A DNA stretch of 48,275 nt, taken from the NCBI RefSeq assembly GCF_009649745.1, contig NZ_WJNG01000020.1, positions 3,258 through 51,532 on the forward strand, in the 5' to 3' direction. The DNA comes from Aquibacillus halophilus (lineage in GTDB: Bacteria; Bacillota; Bacilli; Bacillales; Amphibacillaceae). The position numbers were made by a program, and so were the translations under genes. The notes below the pieces were generated by a model. The model was not told the DNA's origin. It searched no databases and worked only from the letters and a program-made list of their open reading frames with translations. Below, in pieces: positions 27,311 through 35,282 of this stretch; positions within the stretch are counted from its first letter, which is position 1, and the number at the start of each line of letters is the position of its first letter.

Positions 27311-29517
27311 TGGCGCGTCCATCTCTGAATCAGCCGCAAATCTATCAATATATTGTATATATCTGTGGGTTCTTGTTATTTTGGGAGTGGTTGCGTCCTT
27401 TGGATACCATTTCTGATACTGGTGATTTGGTATTATTTGTGATTTACGCTGCTTTTTGCTTTTTTATTTCGATGCTAAATGTGAAGTGGTGGCTATCAAT
27501 ACCTCTTAAAACCGCAGGGATTGTCATTCTGATAGACGGATTATTTATGACAGAACCAATACTCAGTCCAGCCTGGTTTAGTTTATTGTACATGCATGCA
27601 CAATTTAATTTTGACGTGATGACTAGTCAGCAATGGGAGGAAATGACTCCATTATTTAGAAGTCTATTATTCTTACTGTTGTTATGGACGATGAGTTACC
27701 TGTTATATTATTGGTTTGTTATCGCAAAGCGAATTTTTCTATTTGTATTATTGACTTTTATTTATATAACCGTACTTGATACATTTACGATGTATGAAGC
27801 TAATGCAGCTATTGTCCGTACATTTGTCGTATCGTTAATTGCTATGGGTGTTGCTAGTCTATCAAATGAACTAGAACGTAAATCAGTTCAATATGATGGT
27901 AGTAATAATTTTCTGTCTAGAATTGTTCCCTTGTTACTAATTGTTTCCTGCTTAACGATAATAGGTGTAATTTCTCCAAAGCAAGAGCCTAAATGGCCAG
28001 ATCCAGTTCCTTTTATAACGAGCACTGCTCAAAATGCTGGTATTGGTGAAGGTGGAAGTTCTGTGGTGCAAAAAGTTGGCTATGGAGAAAACGATTCCAG
28101 ACTTGGAGGATCATTTGTTCAAGATTTTACACCTGTTTTCCAAGCTGCAGTTAGCCAGGAGCATTATTGGAGGATCGAAACAAAGGATAGGTACACGGGC
28201 AAAGGCTGGGAAAGTTCAACAGAGCTAAATTACCAAGAACAACCATCTGGAAGAATGTCATTAGAACTTTTTCATGACACAGTTGCTACTGAAAATCTGT
28301 CTGCAATGGTAAGATTCGAAGAGAATGCTTCCTTACCCAAATTAGTGTACCCATATGGAGTAGAGACTGTTTCTAGTAATTCTGACGAGGAATATTTATT
28401 GGATCAAAACACCGGGTCAATAACCACTGGTGGCAATTTATCACAAGGGATATTAAGTAATTATACGTTAAACTATAACTATCCCTCTTTTTCTATCAAT
28501 CAACTACTTGAATCAACTGATAATGATCCAGAAGAGATAAGAGAGAAGTATCTGCAGTTACCAGAAGATTTACCAGACCGAATAGGTAACCTATCTGAAC
28601 AAGTAGTAATAGACACGGAAACAAGGTATGAAAAAGTAATAGCGATAGAGCAATATTTTAATCGGAATGGCTTCGCTTATCAAACAGAAGAAGTTGCGGT
28701 CCCGCGACAAGGCGATGATTACGTTGATCAATTTTTGTTTGAAACAAAAGTAGGGTATTGTGATAACTTCTCAACGTCAATGGTAGTGATGCTCCGAACT
28801 CTAGGTATACCTACTCGTTGGGTAAAAGGTTTTACATCAGGAGATAGGCTGGATGAACAACCTTCTGGACTCCCTAATGATCTAGAGGTTTATGAAATAA
28901 GTAATTCAAATGCTCACTCGTGGGTAGAAGTTTACTTTCCAGAGATAGGCTGGGTGCCATTTGAACCCACATCAGGATTTTCTAGTGCGGTGGATTTCTA
29001 TTTAGATGAGGAAACAACCGAAACAGAAGAAGATAATGAGACTGTTCAAGAGCAAGAGACAGAGGAAGAATTAGAAGGTAATTACCAAGATTTTGAAGAA
29101 GAAGCAGCTGAAGCTTTTGGTGATGAAACCGGTGGAAATTCCTCTGATTCGGTATTGTCAATTGTCCTTGTTAGTAGTGCAGTCGTTGCAGCAGTGAGCA
29201 TTTTACTCTATTTGACGAGATATCGTTGGAGAACAACGATAATGATTAAAAGATATAAGAACAAGGGTGGGGTAGTGGCTACCCAAAATGCTTATCACTA
29301 CTTACTAAAGGTCCTTGATCATAAGGGTATAAAACGATCACAGGGGCAAACATTAAGAGAATATGCTCGCCATGTCGATAAAGAGTTCCAAACTACCGAT
29401 ATGACACGGTTAACCTATCACTTTGAGAGAATGATTTACAGAAATGAAGAGGATTCGTACGAAAGGGAAAAGATTACGGAATTGTGGGAAAATTTAATTA
29501 AGAAAACATTAACTTGA
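27310..29517 (+). CDS. yebA: Membrane transglutaminase-like protein (YebA)
   Basis: A 735-residue protein with several N-terminal membrane helices (~residues 10-225, DUF3488-like), a large external part with a transglutaminase-like core, a final membrane helix at ~614-637 and a cytoplasmic C-terminal domain. The catalytic Cys is C484 in KVGYCDNFSTSMV and the His is H536 in NAHSWVEVYF. The usual third residue is Glu in WVPFEPTSGF rather than Asp. An acidic Glu-rich linker precedes the last helix. Substrates may be cell-wall or surface proteins, by family analogy only. It is the third gene of the MoxR-DUF58-TGase operon. The guaA promoter overlaps its last codons. Confidence 0.9.
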   Translation: MARPSLNQPQIYQYIVYICGFLLFWEWLRPLDTISDTGDLVLFVIYAAFCFFISMLNVKWWLSIPLKTAGIVILIDGLFMTEPILSPAWFSLLYMHAQFNFDVMTSQQWEEMTPLFRSLLFLLLLWTMSYLLYYWFVIAKRIFLFVLLTFIYITVLDTFTMYEANAAIVRTFVVSLIAMGVASLSNELERKSVQYDGSNNFLSRIVPLLLIVSCLTIIGVISPKQEPKWPDPVPFITSTAQNAGIGEGGSSVVQKVGYGENDSRLGGSFVQDFTPVFQAAVSQEHYWRIETKDRYTGKGWESSTELNYQEQPSGRMSLELFHDTVATENLSAMVRFEENASLPKLVYPYGVETVSSNSDEEYLLDQNTGSITTGGNLSQGILSNYTLNYNYPSFSINQLLESTDNDPEEIREKYLQLPEDLPDRIGNLSEQVVIDTETRYEKVIAIEQYFNRNGFAYQTEEVAVPRQGDDYVDQFLFETKVGYCDNFSTSMVVMLRTLGIPTRWVKGFTSGDRLDEQPSGLPNDLEVYEISNSNAHSWVEVYFPEIGWVPFEPTSGFSSAVDFYLDEETTETEEDNETVQEQETEEELEGNYQDFEEEAAEAFGDETGGNSSDSVLSIVLVSSAVVAAVSILLYLTRYRWRTTIMIKRYKNKGGVVATQNAYHYLLKVLDHKGIKRSQGQTLREYARHVDKEFQTTDMTRLTYHFERMIYRNEEDSYEREKITELWENLIKKTLT

Positions 29518-29542
29518 CCCGAAATAACGTCATTGATAGAAT
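29514..29542 (+). promoter_or_regulatory. Promoter of guaA
   Basis: TTGACC, a 17-nt spacer and TAGAAT form a good sigma-A promoter whose -35 box overlaps the yebA stop. Transcription would start ~15-20 nt before the guanine aptamer. Confidence 0.7.
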
Positions 29543-29563
29543 GATATAAATCTATAAATAATA

Positions 29564-29634
29564 CCTTCATATATGCTCGGTAATATGGACCGAGCGTTTC
29601 TACTAAGATACCGTAAATGTCTTTGCTATGAAGG
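29564..29634 (+). promoter_or_regulatory. Guanine riboswitch upstream of guaA
   Basis: A canonical purine aptamer: P1 CCTTCATA/TATGAAGG, P2 GCTCGG/CCGAGC with loop TAATATGG, J2/3 GTTTCTAC, and P3 AAGA/TCTT with loop containing CCGTAAAT. The base before the 3' P1 strand (29626) is C, which specifies guanine-type ligands. GGTAGAAATC at 29632-29641 can pair with GATTTCTGCC at 29664-29673 to prevent the terminator. Ligand-stabilised P1 would block this, so guanine should switch guaA off. Confidence 0.93.
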
Positions 29635-29666
29635 TAGAAATCGTTTATATGTCTTTACTACTGATT

Positions 29667-29697
29667 TCTGCCTTCTTAGCTGAGGGCGGATTTTTTG
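29667..29697 (+). terminator. guaA riboswitch terminator
   Basis: The eight-pair stem TCTGCCTT / AGGGCGGA (with G-U pairs) plus TTTTTTG is the expression platform of the upstream guanine aptamer. Confidence 0.85.
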
Positions 29698-29729
29698 TTT
29701 TGCTGGATTAGATAAAGGAGATGATTGCC

Positions 29730-31268
29730 GTGGATGTTAACAATGAAATGGTTCTAGTACTAGACTTTGGAAGTCAATATAATCAGTTGATCACTAGACG
29801 GATAAGAGAGTTTGGTGTCTATAGTGAACTTCATTCTCATAGACTTACTGCTGAAGAGATAAAGGAAATGAACCCAAAAGGGATTATTTTATCAGGTGGT
29901 CCACATAGTGTCTATGATGAGAATAGCTTTCGATGTGATGAGCGTATTTTTGATTTGGGTATTCCTATTCTTGGGATCTGTTATGGTATGCAGTTAATGA
30001 CTTTACATTTTGGTGGAACTGTAAGAAAAGCAAAAGATAGAGAATATGGCAAAGCAGAAATTAATTTAGTAAATGAATCAGGTCTATTCACCGGAACACC
30101 ACAATCTCAGTCCGTTTGGATGAGTCATGGTGATAAAGTAATTGAACCACCAGCAGGATTCGCTATTGATGCGACTAGTAAATCAACACCAATAGCTGCT
30201 ATGAGTAACATAGAGTGTAACTTATACGGAGTACAGTTTCATCCGGAAGTTAGAAATACCGAATATGGCAACCAGCTTCTTAAACAATTTGTTTTTGATA
30301 TTTGTGATTCCACCGGTGATTGGACAATGGATAACTTTATTGATCAAGAAATAGAAAAAATCCGTTCCAAAGTAGGCAATAAAAAAGTGTTGTGTGCATT
30401 GAGTGGTGGAGTTGATTCTTCGGTAGTAGCAGCTTTAATTCATAAAGCAATCGGCGATCAGTTAACATGTATTTTTGTTGATCATGGTTTACTTCGAAAA
30501 GATGAAGGCGACATGGTAATGGAGACCTTCCAAGAAGGATTCAATATGAATATTATTAGAGTAAATGCTCAAGAGCGTTTTCTATCAAAATTAAAAGGTG
30601 TATCCGATCCGGAACAAAAACGAAAGATTATTGGCAATGAGTTTATCTATGTGTTTGATGATGAAGCGGACAAACTTAAGGATATTGACTTCTTGGCACA
30701 AGGAACACTGTACACGGATATTGTGGAAAGCGGTACGGAAACAGCCCAAACAATTAACTCCCATCATAATGTTGGTGGATTACCAGAAAATATGCAGTTT
30801 GAATTGCTTGAGCCATTAAGTGCTTTGTTTAAGGATGAAGTCCGAGTTCTCGGGACTGAACTCGGCTTAACTGAAGCGGTCGTTTGGAGACAACCATTTC
30901 CTGGCCCAGGTCTAGGTATTCGAGTATTAGGTGAAATCACACAGGAAAAAATAGAAATAGTCAGAGAATCAGATGCCATTTTGAGAGAAGAAATAAAGAA
31001 TGCTGGTTTAGAACGTGATATTTGGCAGTATTTCACCGTTCTTCCTGATATTCGAAGTGTAGGAGTTATGGGTGATGCTAGAACGTACGATTACACGATT
31101 GGAATACGTGCTGTCACCTCCATTGATGGAATGACCTCAGATTGGGCTAGGATTCCGTGGGAAGTGCTTGAAAGGATTTCAACTCGTCTTGTTAATGAAG
31201 TGGACCAAATAAACAGAGTTGTCTACGATATTACTAGTAAACCACCTGCAACAATTGAATGGGAATAA
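29730..31268 (+). CDS. guaA: GMP synthase (glutamine-hydrolysing)
   Basis: It converts XMP to GMP with glutamine and ATP. The 512-residue product has an N-terminal class I amidotransferase domain ([17 protein letters not shown]; catalytic Cys in ILGICYGMQ; His/Glu in GVQFHPEV), an ATP pyrophosphatase domain with the P-loop [10 protein letters not shown] near 220, and the C-terminal dimerisation domain with KPPATIEWE at the end. AAAGGAG directly abuts an ATG at 29721, so the GTG at 29730 (9-nt spacing) is the better start and gives a length like the B. subtilis enzyme. It is controlled by the guanine riboswitch in its leader. Confidence 0.96.
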   Translation: MDVNNEMVLVLDFGSQYNQLITRRIREFGVYSELHSHRLTAEEIKEMNPKGIILSGGPHSVYDENSFRCDERIFDLGIPILGICYGMQLMTLHFGGTVRKAKDREYGKAEINLVNESGLFTGTPQSQSVWMSHGDKVIEPPAGFAIDATSKSTPIAAMSNIECNLYGVQFHPEVRNTEYGNQLLKQFVFDICDSTGDWTMDNFIDQEIEKIRSKVGNKKVLCALSGGVDSSVVAALIHKAIGDQLTCIFVDHGLLRKDEGDMVMETFQEGFNMNIIRVNAQERFLSKLKGVSDPEQKRKIIGNEFIYVFDDEADKLKDIDFLAQGTLYTDIVESGTETAQTINSHHNVGGLPENMQFELLEPLSALFKDEVRVLGTELGLTEAVVWRQPFPGPGLGIRVLGEITQEKIEIVRESDAILREEIKNAGLERDIWQYFTVLPDIRSVGVMGDARTYDYTIGIRAVTSIDGMTSDWARIPWEVLERISTRLVNEVDQINRVVYDITSKPPATIEWE

Positions 31269-31274
31269 GTGGCA

Positions 31275-31318
31275 ATAACCGAACGTTAGATTATCTAACG
31301 ATAAAAACATTCGCTTTT
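31275..31318. promoter_or_regulatory. PurR operator upstream of pbuG
   Basis: Two inverted PurBox-like sequences, AATAACCGAACGTT (CGAA core at 31280-31283) and the complement of AACATTCGCTTTTT (TTCG at 31310-31313). The cores are 26 nt apart, which corresponds to the 16-bp box spacing known for B. subtilis PurR. It lies directly upstream of the pbuG promoter. An inner CGTTAGA/TCTAACG hairpin may help end guaA transcription. Confidence 0.75.
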
Positions 31319-31322
31319 TCTG

Positions 31323-31351
31323 TTGACTTGGATTCCATTCACGAGTAATAT
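31323..31351 (+). promoter_or_regulatory. Promoter of pbuG
   Basis: TTGACT (31323-31328), a 17-nt spacer and TAATAT (31346-31351), placed just after the PurR operator and 30 nt before the purine aptamer. Confidence 0.8.
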
Positions 31352-31380
31352 AAAGATTGTAATCATAATTAAATAAAAAA

Positions 31381-31454
31381 ACCGTCGTATAATTTTGGGG
31401 ATATGGCCCATGAGTTTCTACCAGACCGCCGTTAATTGGTCTGACTACGCTGGT
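31381..31454 (+). promoter_or_regulatory. Guanine riboswitch upstream of pbuG
   Basis: A purine aptamer with P1 ACCGTCGTA/TACGCTGGT, P2 GGG/CCC around GATATGG, J2/3 GTTTCTAC and P3 CAGACC/GGTCTG. The specificity base before the 3' P1 strand (31445) is C, so guanine/hypoxanthine is the expected ligand. A terminator hairpin follows at 31510-31541. Confidence 0.92.
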
Positions 31455-31509
31455 GTTTTGTGAATTTCCTTTTATGGTTATTTGCGATTCCCAGTATAGT
31501 TAATGGTAG

Positions 31510-31541
31510 CACTCTTGGTATATTGCCAGGGGTGTTTTTTT
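31510..31541 (+). terminator. pbuG riboswitch terminator
   Basis: The nine-pair stem CACTCTTGG / CCAGGGGTG (two G-U pairs) is followed by seven T. It lies between the aptamer and the pbuG ribosome site. Confidence 0.82.
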
Positions 31542-31568
31542 GCGACGAATCTGGGGAGGAATCTTACA

Positions 31569-32870
31569 ATGAAAAAGTTTTTTCAATTTGAAGAATTAGG
31601 TACTAATTTCCGTACGGAGTTTGTTGCCGGATTAACTACGTTTTTAGCAATGGCTTATATTTTATTCGTTAACCCAGCAACGTTAGCTGCTGAGGGTACT
31701 GGAATGGATCAAGGTGCAGTTTTTACAGCAACAGCACTTGCTGCTGCAGTCGGTTCCCTGATCATGGGATTAGTTGCTAAGTATCCAATAGCATTAGCAC
31801 CAGGCATGGGATTAAATGCATTTTTTGCCTATACTGTTGTTTTAGGAATGGGTATTCCTTGGGAAACAGCACTTGCAGGTGTACTAGTATCAGGACTTAT
31901 ATTTATTGTTTTAACTCTTTCTGGTGTCCGCGAAAAAATCATTAATGCAATACCGTCGAATTTGAAATTGGCTGTTGGTGCAGGTATTGGTTTATTTATC
32001 GCTTTTATTGGTTTCCAGAATTCAGGAATTATTGTTGCAAATCCAGCGACAATGGTTTCACTAGGTGACTTGTCTGTTGGAACTACATTACTTGCGGTTT
32101 TTGGTGTTATTGTTACAGTTGTATTCCTTACATTAGACCTTAAAGGTGGAGTGTTTTACGGAATGATTGTTACAGCAATTGCTGGGATGATCTTTGGTTT
32201 AATTGATCCTCCATCTGCAGTGGTTGGAGCAGTTCCAAGCTTAGCTCCAACATTTGGTGCGGCATTTGCAAGCCTTGGTGATATTTTTACACTTCCAATG
32301 CTTGGTGTAATCTTAACATTTTTATTCGTTGACTTCTTTGACACAGCAGGTACTTTAGTTGCTGTTGCAACTAAAGCAGGATTAATGAAGGATGATAAAT
32401 TACCTAGAGCTGGCAAAGCATTGTTCTCTGACTCTGCAGCTACAGTGGTTGGTGCTACATTAGGAACATCTACAACAACTTCTTACGTTGAGTCTGCTAC
32501 AGGTGTAAGTGCCGGTGGTCGTTCAGGATTTACTGCAGTAGTAACAGCTGGATTCTTTCTTCTAGCACTATTATTTTCTCCACTTCTAGGAGTAGTTACA
32601 GCAGCAGTTACCGCGCCAGCGTTAATTATTGTTGGTGTATTAATGGCAACCTCATTAAAAGATATTGAGTGGGATAAATTTGAAATTGCAGTACCATCAT
32701 TTCTTACAGTAGTAGCAATGCCGTTAACTTATAGTATCGCTACAGGTATTGCAGTTGGTTTTATCTTCTATCCAATTACAATGATTGCAAAAGGTAAGAT
32801 AAAAGAAATTAATCCGATTATGTGGGGTCTGTTTGTGGTATTTGTTTTATACCTGACTTACTTACACTAA
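31569..32870 (+). CDS. pbuG: Hypoxanthine/guanine permease (NCS2 family, PbuG type)
   Basis: A 433-residue transporter with about 12 hydrophobic segments, of the AzgA-like branch of the NCS2 nucleobase permeases. Typical segments are TEFVAGLTTFLAMAYI near 18, LAPGMGLNAFFAY near 80, DFFDTAGTLVAV near 255 and GTSTTTSYVESATG near 300. It imports hypoxanthine and guanine by proton symport. The ATG has a GGGGAGGA site; longer in-frame starts would lie in the riboswitch terminator. It is controlled by both PurR and a guanine riboswitch, placed between guaA and the pur operon as in B. subtilis. Confidence 0.94.
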   Translation: MKKFFQFEELGTNFRTEFVAGLTTFLAMAYILFVNPATLAAEGTGMDQGAVFTATALAAAVGSLIMGLVAKYPIALAPGMGLNAFFAYTVVLGMGIPWETALAGVLVSGLIFIVLTLSGVREKIINAIPSNLKLAVGAGIGLFIAFIGFQNSGIIVANPATMVSLGDLSVGTTLLAVFGVIVTVVFLTLDLKGGVFYGMIVTAIAGMIFGLIDPPSAVVGAVPSLAPTFGAAFASLGDIFTLPMLGVILTFLFVDFFDTAGTLVAVATKAGLMKDDKLPRAGKALFSDSAATVVGATLGTSTTTSYVESATGVSAGGRSGFTAVVTAGFFLLALLFSPLLGVVTAAVTAPALIIVGVLMATSLKDIEWDKFEIAVPSFLTVVAMPLTYSIATGIAVGFIFYPITMIAKGKIKEINPIMWGLFVVFVLYLTYLH

Positions 32871-32880
32871 AATAAAATTT

Positions 32881-32919
32881 AAAGAGCTTTGGTCAATTTG
32901 GCCAAAGCTCTTTTCTCTT
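32881..32919. terminator. Bidirectional terminator between pbuG and hsp20
   Basis: A perfect 12-base stem (AAAGAGCTTTGG / CCAAAGCTCTTT), with A-rich sequence on the left and TCTCTTT on the right. It serves the convergent pbuG and hsp20 genes. Confidence 0.85.
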
Positions 32920-32927
32920 TAGTTATA

Positions 32928-33359
32928 TTATTGATCTAAATGCTGAATAGAAAGTCTACTTTTGTTCGTTTGTTCCTTTATTAAGCGGTGTAACTGTAGG
33001 ACGAGCAATCCATGTTGGTAGGTTGCATTAATTTTATCACTGCGAACAGGAAAGGGTAACTCAACTTTTCTCTCAAACACCCCTTGGATAATCTCGTTTT
33101 TAATCACCTTGCCACCTGAATGCTCAATATCAATGATTCCTTTTAGTTCAAGAGTTGCGTAGTCTACGTAAACATCTATTTTTTCCAAGTCTTTGACTCC
33201 TGGTAAATTAACGTAACAAAGTATTTCCTTTTCATATTGGTATAAATTTATTTGTGGAACAGGTGGTTTTAATACATCTTCAAACTCGTTCCAAAAACTA
33301 TCGCCAAAGAAACTGTCCATGTTTTTTTTCCAATCGCCCATATTGCTAAAGGGATCCAT
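32928..33359 (-). CDS. Hsp20/alpha-crystallin family protein
   Basis: A 143-residue small heat-shock-type protein. The alpha-crystallin domain spans ~35-125 (PQINLYQYEKEI, VNLPGVKDLEKIDVYVD, VFERKVELPFPV) and ends with a GLLVLQLHR strand corresponding to the family GxLxLxxP motif. The N-terminus is rich in Phe/Trp, as usual for the oligomerising arm. A clear I-x-I tail is not obvious. The ATG at 33359 follows AGGAGG with 6-nt spacing; the TTG one codon upstream is less likely. No CIRCE is seen upstream. In Bacillus such proteins serve either as chaperones or as spore-coat proteins, and the sequence alone does not decide. Confidence 0.85.
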   Translation of the reverse strand: MDPFSNMGDWKKNMDSFFGDSFWNEFEDVLKPPVPQINLYQYEKEILCYVNLPGVKDLEKIDVYVDYATLELKGIIDIEHSGGKVIKNEIIQGVFERKVELPFPVRSDKINATYQHGLLVLQLHRLIKEQTNKSRLSIQHLDQ

Positions 33360-33483
33360 CAAATTCCTCCTATTTTAAAGTCTTTATTATCTCTGTAATT
33401 AGTTCGTTGTATTTGTAGTTATAGTGAAGTAAGATTGCGATATAGTGTATGCAGGACCTGTTTTATAGGTGAATTGCTTAAAA

Positions 33484-33784
33484 AGTGATATCATGAAATA
33501 AGAAAAAACTTTTCAAGTTGGCTGTTCCCTAAAAGATTGTTGTTTTTGAAAGAGTATCTATACTTCCTTTCGGTCTTTATGGGATGAATGTTAGCTCGCC
33601 GCTGCGGAAAAATACTCGCTTTCCGTGGGGAACGCTTCAGCCTCCTCGCTCGTAAAGAACACTCACTGCGGGGTCTTCAGACTGTTCCTTTCCCACAGGA
33701 GTCTCGCATTTTTCCGCAGCTTAGAGCAACTTTCTGTTCAAGTAACAAGAACTCCAAGAAACGTTTATTTCATGAAATATCACT
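33484..33784. repeat. Large imperfect inverted repeat enclosing dispersed repeat copy 1
   Basis: AGTGATATCATGAAATAA (33484-33501) and TTATTTCATGAAATATCACT (33765-33784) are complementary apart from a two-base gap. They lie outside the shorter terminal repeats of copy 1, so the gap contains nested palindromes ~300 nt across. No gene is seen in the 815-nt gap 33360-34175. Confidence 0.6.
33601..33720 (+). repeat. Dispersed intergenic repeat, copy 1
   Basis: A 120-nt element with perfect 13-base terminal inverted repeats (GCTGCGGAAAAAT / ATTTTTCCGCAGC). The GC-rich core contains CGCTTTCCGTGGGG, CAGCCTCCTCG, CTGCGGGGTCT and CACAGGAGTCT. Copy 2 is the same core in reverse orientation and copy 3 at 48111 is in this orientation. 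The core resembles intergenic repeats widespread in Bacillaceae genomes. Confidence 0.8.
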
Positions 33785-33930
33785 ACTCATTAATTAGAAT
33801 TTTCATCGCACGAAGGTTTCTACTTCTTTAGGAGTTTTTTGTGTATTCGTCAGCTAGTATTACTTATGTTTGATAACTAGAATAAACCAAACAACAGCTA
33901 TTTACTTATATGATGAATGGAGCAAAGGGT

Positions 33931-34050
33931 AGCAGCGAAGGAAATACACGGAGACTCCTGCGGGAGGGAAAGGCATAGGTGAGACCCCACAGTGCGTAGC
34001 GCGAGGAGGCTCAACAGCCACCCGCGGAAAGCGTAGTGTATTTCCGCAGC
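33931..34050 (-). repeat. Dispersed intergenic repeat, copy 2 (inverted)
   Basis: The reverse complement of copy 1's core: GGAGACTCCTGCGGGAGG, GAGACCCCACAGTGCG, CGAGGAGGCTC and CCCGCGGAAAGCG. It is bounded by GGAAATACAC (33940-33949) and GTGTATTTCC (34036-34045). With copy 1 it forms a very large potential cruciform with ~210 nt between the two elements. Confidence 0.8.
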
Positions 34051-34175
34051 GGTGTGAAAGCTGTATGTTACGTCGCATTTTTAATGTGAAGACTAAAAAG
34101 AAACAAAACTTATGAAAAGAGCCTTTAAGTTAAATGGGTGAAAGTATTAATAAGAAGATTTAGGAGGCATTTATT

Positions 34176-34733
34176 GTGCTGGATAATGCATTAGTTATGA
34201 TCGTAATCATATTATCGGTAAACGTTTTTTACGTGTCATTTTCGACGATGAGGGTAATTTTAACTCTTAAAGGTAGAAGATACATTGCCGCTTTTATTGG
34301 AATGTTTGAAATAACGATTTACACATTAGGACTTGGGTTGGTGTTGGGTAACCTAGACCGAATAGAAAATCTGGTAGCCTATGCGCTTGGTTATGGAATA
34401 GGTGTCATAGTTGGTTCAATGATTGAAGAGAAACTTGCGCTTGGGTACATTACTGTCAATGTTATCTCGGCTGATCCTGAATTAACCTTTACGAAACAAT
34501 TGCGGGATAAAGGTTACGGAGTGACAAGCTCGTATGCATATGGAATGGATGGGGATCGTTTGTCCATGCAAATACTAACACCGAGAAAATACGAATTACA
34601 GTTATATGAAGTAATTAAGAATATCGATCCAAAAGCATTTATAATCTCTTATGAGCCAAAGCAAATTCATGGTGGATTCTGGGTCAAACAAGTTAGGAAG
34701 GGAAGACTTTTTAAAAATGTCAAAAAACAGTAA
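34176..34733 (+). CDS. yebE: UPF0316 membrane protein YebE (DUF5698/DUF2179)
   Basis: A 185-residue protein with three hydrophobic N-terminal helices (~3-25, 38-60, 65-85; [11 protein letters not shown] between the first two) and a soluble C-terminal DUF2179 domain ([30 protein letters not shown]). DUF2179 is a small regulatory-type fold, but no ligand is established for this family. It starts at GTG behind TAGGAGG. It overlaps yebG by 17 bases. The yebE-yebG-purE order is conserved in B. subtilis. Confidence 0.9.
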   Translation: MLDNALVMIVIILSVNVFYVSFSTMRVILTLKGRRYIAAFIGMFEITIYTLGLGLVLGNLDRIENLVAYALGYGIGVIVGSMIEEKLALGYITVNVISADPELTFTKQLRDKGYGVTSSYAYGMDGDRLSMQILTPRKYELQLYEVIKNIDPKAFIISYEPKQIHGGFWVKQVRKGRLFKNVKKQ

Positions 34734-34932
34734 TAAGAAAAATAATTCAAAAAAACGCTTTGAATTGCAGCAGGGGGAAACCATCGATCAATGCCTTGCT
34801 CGGATTGAACAGGAAGGGTACACCCCGATAAGGAGAACAGAGGTACCTGTCTTTCAAGAAATAAATAAAGATGGTGTAATTACCTACGATCCCGTAAGCA
34901 AAAAAGTAGTTTTTGAAACTGTACCCCTATAA
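34717..34932 (+). CDS. yebG: NETI motif-containing protein (YebG)
   Basis: A small basic protein of 71 residues. The family motif appears as [20 protein letters not shown] near residue 20 (NETI variant), followed by [10 protein letters not shown] and a short strand-rich tail. The start inside the end of yebE is supported by an A-rich GGAAGGGAAG region, although spacing is long (~11 nt). Function is unknown. It lies directly before the PurR operator of the pur operon and is probably co-transcribed with yebE. Confidence 0.85.
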   Translation: MSKNSNKKNNSKKRFELQQGETIDQCLARIEQEGYTPIRRTEVPVFQEINKDGVITYDPVSKKVVFETVPL

Positions 34933-34975
34933 AGACGAACGTTTTAAAAAATGTTCGTTAAAAACGTTCGATATT
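34931..34975. promoter_or_regulatory. PurR operator of the pur operon
   Basis: CGAA at 34936-34939 and TTCG at 34967-34970 are the cores of two inverted PurBoxes 27 nt apart (17-bp box spacing), overlapping the -35 region. A third core, TTCG at 34954-34957, lies between them. PurR with low PRPP would repress purE transcription here. Confidence 0.85.
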
Positions 34976-34977
34976 TA

Positions 34978-35007
34978 TTGACATAAAACTTCACTACTTG
35001 TTATCAT
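34978..35007 (+). promoter_or_regulatory. Promoter of the purEKBCSQLFMNHD operon
   Basis: A consensus TTGACA (34978-34983), an 18-nt spacer and TATCAT (35002-35007), directly downstream of the PurR boxes and ~30 nt before the guanine aptamer. Confidence 0.85.
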
Positions 35008-35034
35008 ATAAATACAACTTATTAATAATAAACT

Positions 35035-35106
35035 TACCTCATATAATTTCGGGGATATGGCCCGATAGTCTCTACCCGTCGCCGTAAATGATGGACTATG
35101 ATGGAA
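35035..35106 (+). promoter_or_regulatory. Guanine riboswitch of the pur operon
   Basis: A purine aptamer with P1 CTCATA/TATGAT, P2 CGGG/CCCG around GATATGG, J2/3 GTCTCTAC (one base off consensus), and P3 CCGTC/GATGG with loop CCGTAAAT. The specificity base at 35096 is C, giving guanine selectivity. An intermediate stem AATCATTG/CAATGATT (35111-35138) and a strong terminator follow. Confidence 0.92.
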
Positions 35107-35169
35107 GAAGAATCATTGTGGAGAAATTAGCAATGATTATTATGAATGCATATGAACCTTGGGTCACTT

Positions 35170-35220
35170 ATGCCTATTCATCTTCTCTCATTATGAGGAG
35201 ACGAATAGGCATTTCTTTGT
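35170..35220 (+). terminator. pur operon leader terminator
   Basis: A long stem (ATGCCTATTC / GAATAGGCAT, continuing inward with CTTCTCTCAT/ATGAGGAG) is followed by TTCTTTG. It is the expected expression platform of the guanine riboswitch, 60 nt before purE. Confidence 0.82.
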
Positions 35221-35282
35221 TTGTTAGTAAAAACAGCACTTATATTAATTTAAATGATGGGTCATAGAAAAGAGGTCTTTTT

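Noticed and set aside
28034-28228. Short alternative frame inside yebA
   Set aside because: It is a shadow frame within a well-supported membrane protein gene.
33588-33831. Two plus-strand frames across repeat copy 1
   Set aside because: They coincide with the structured dispersed repeat, overlap in different frames and lack ribosome sites.
34936-34957. CGAAC...GTTCG as a LexA (SOS) box
   Set aside because: The spacing between half sites is 12, not 4, and the position and spacing of the outer cores fit PurR boxes.
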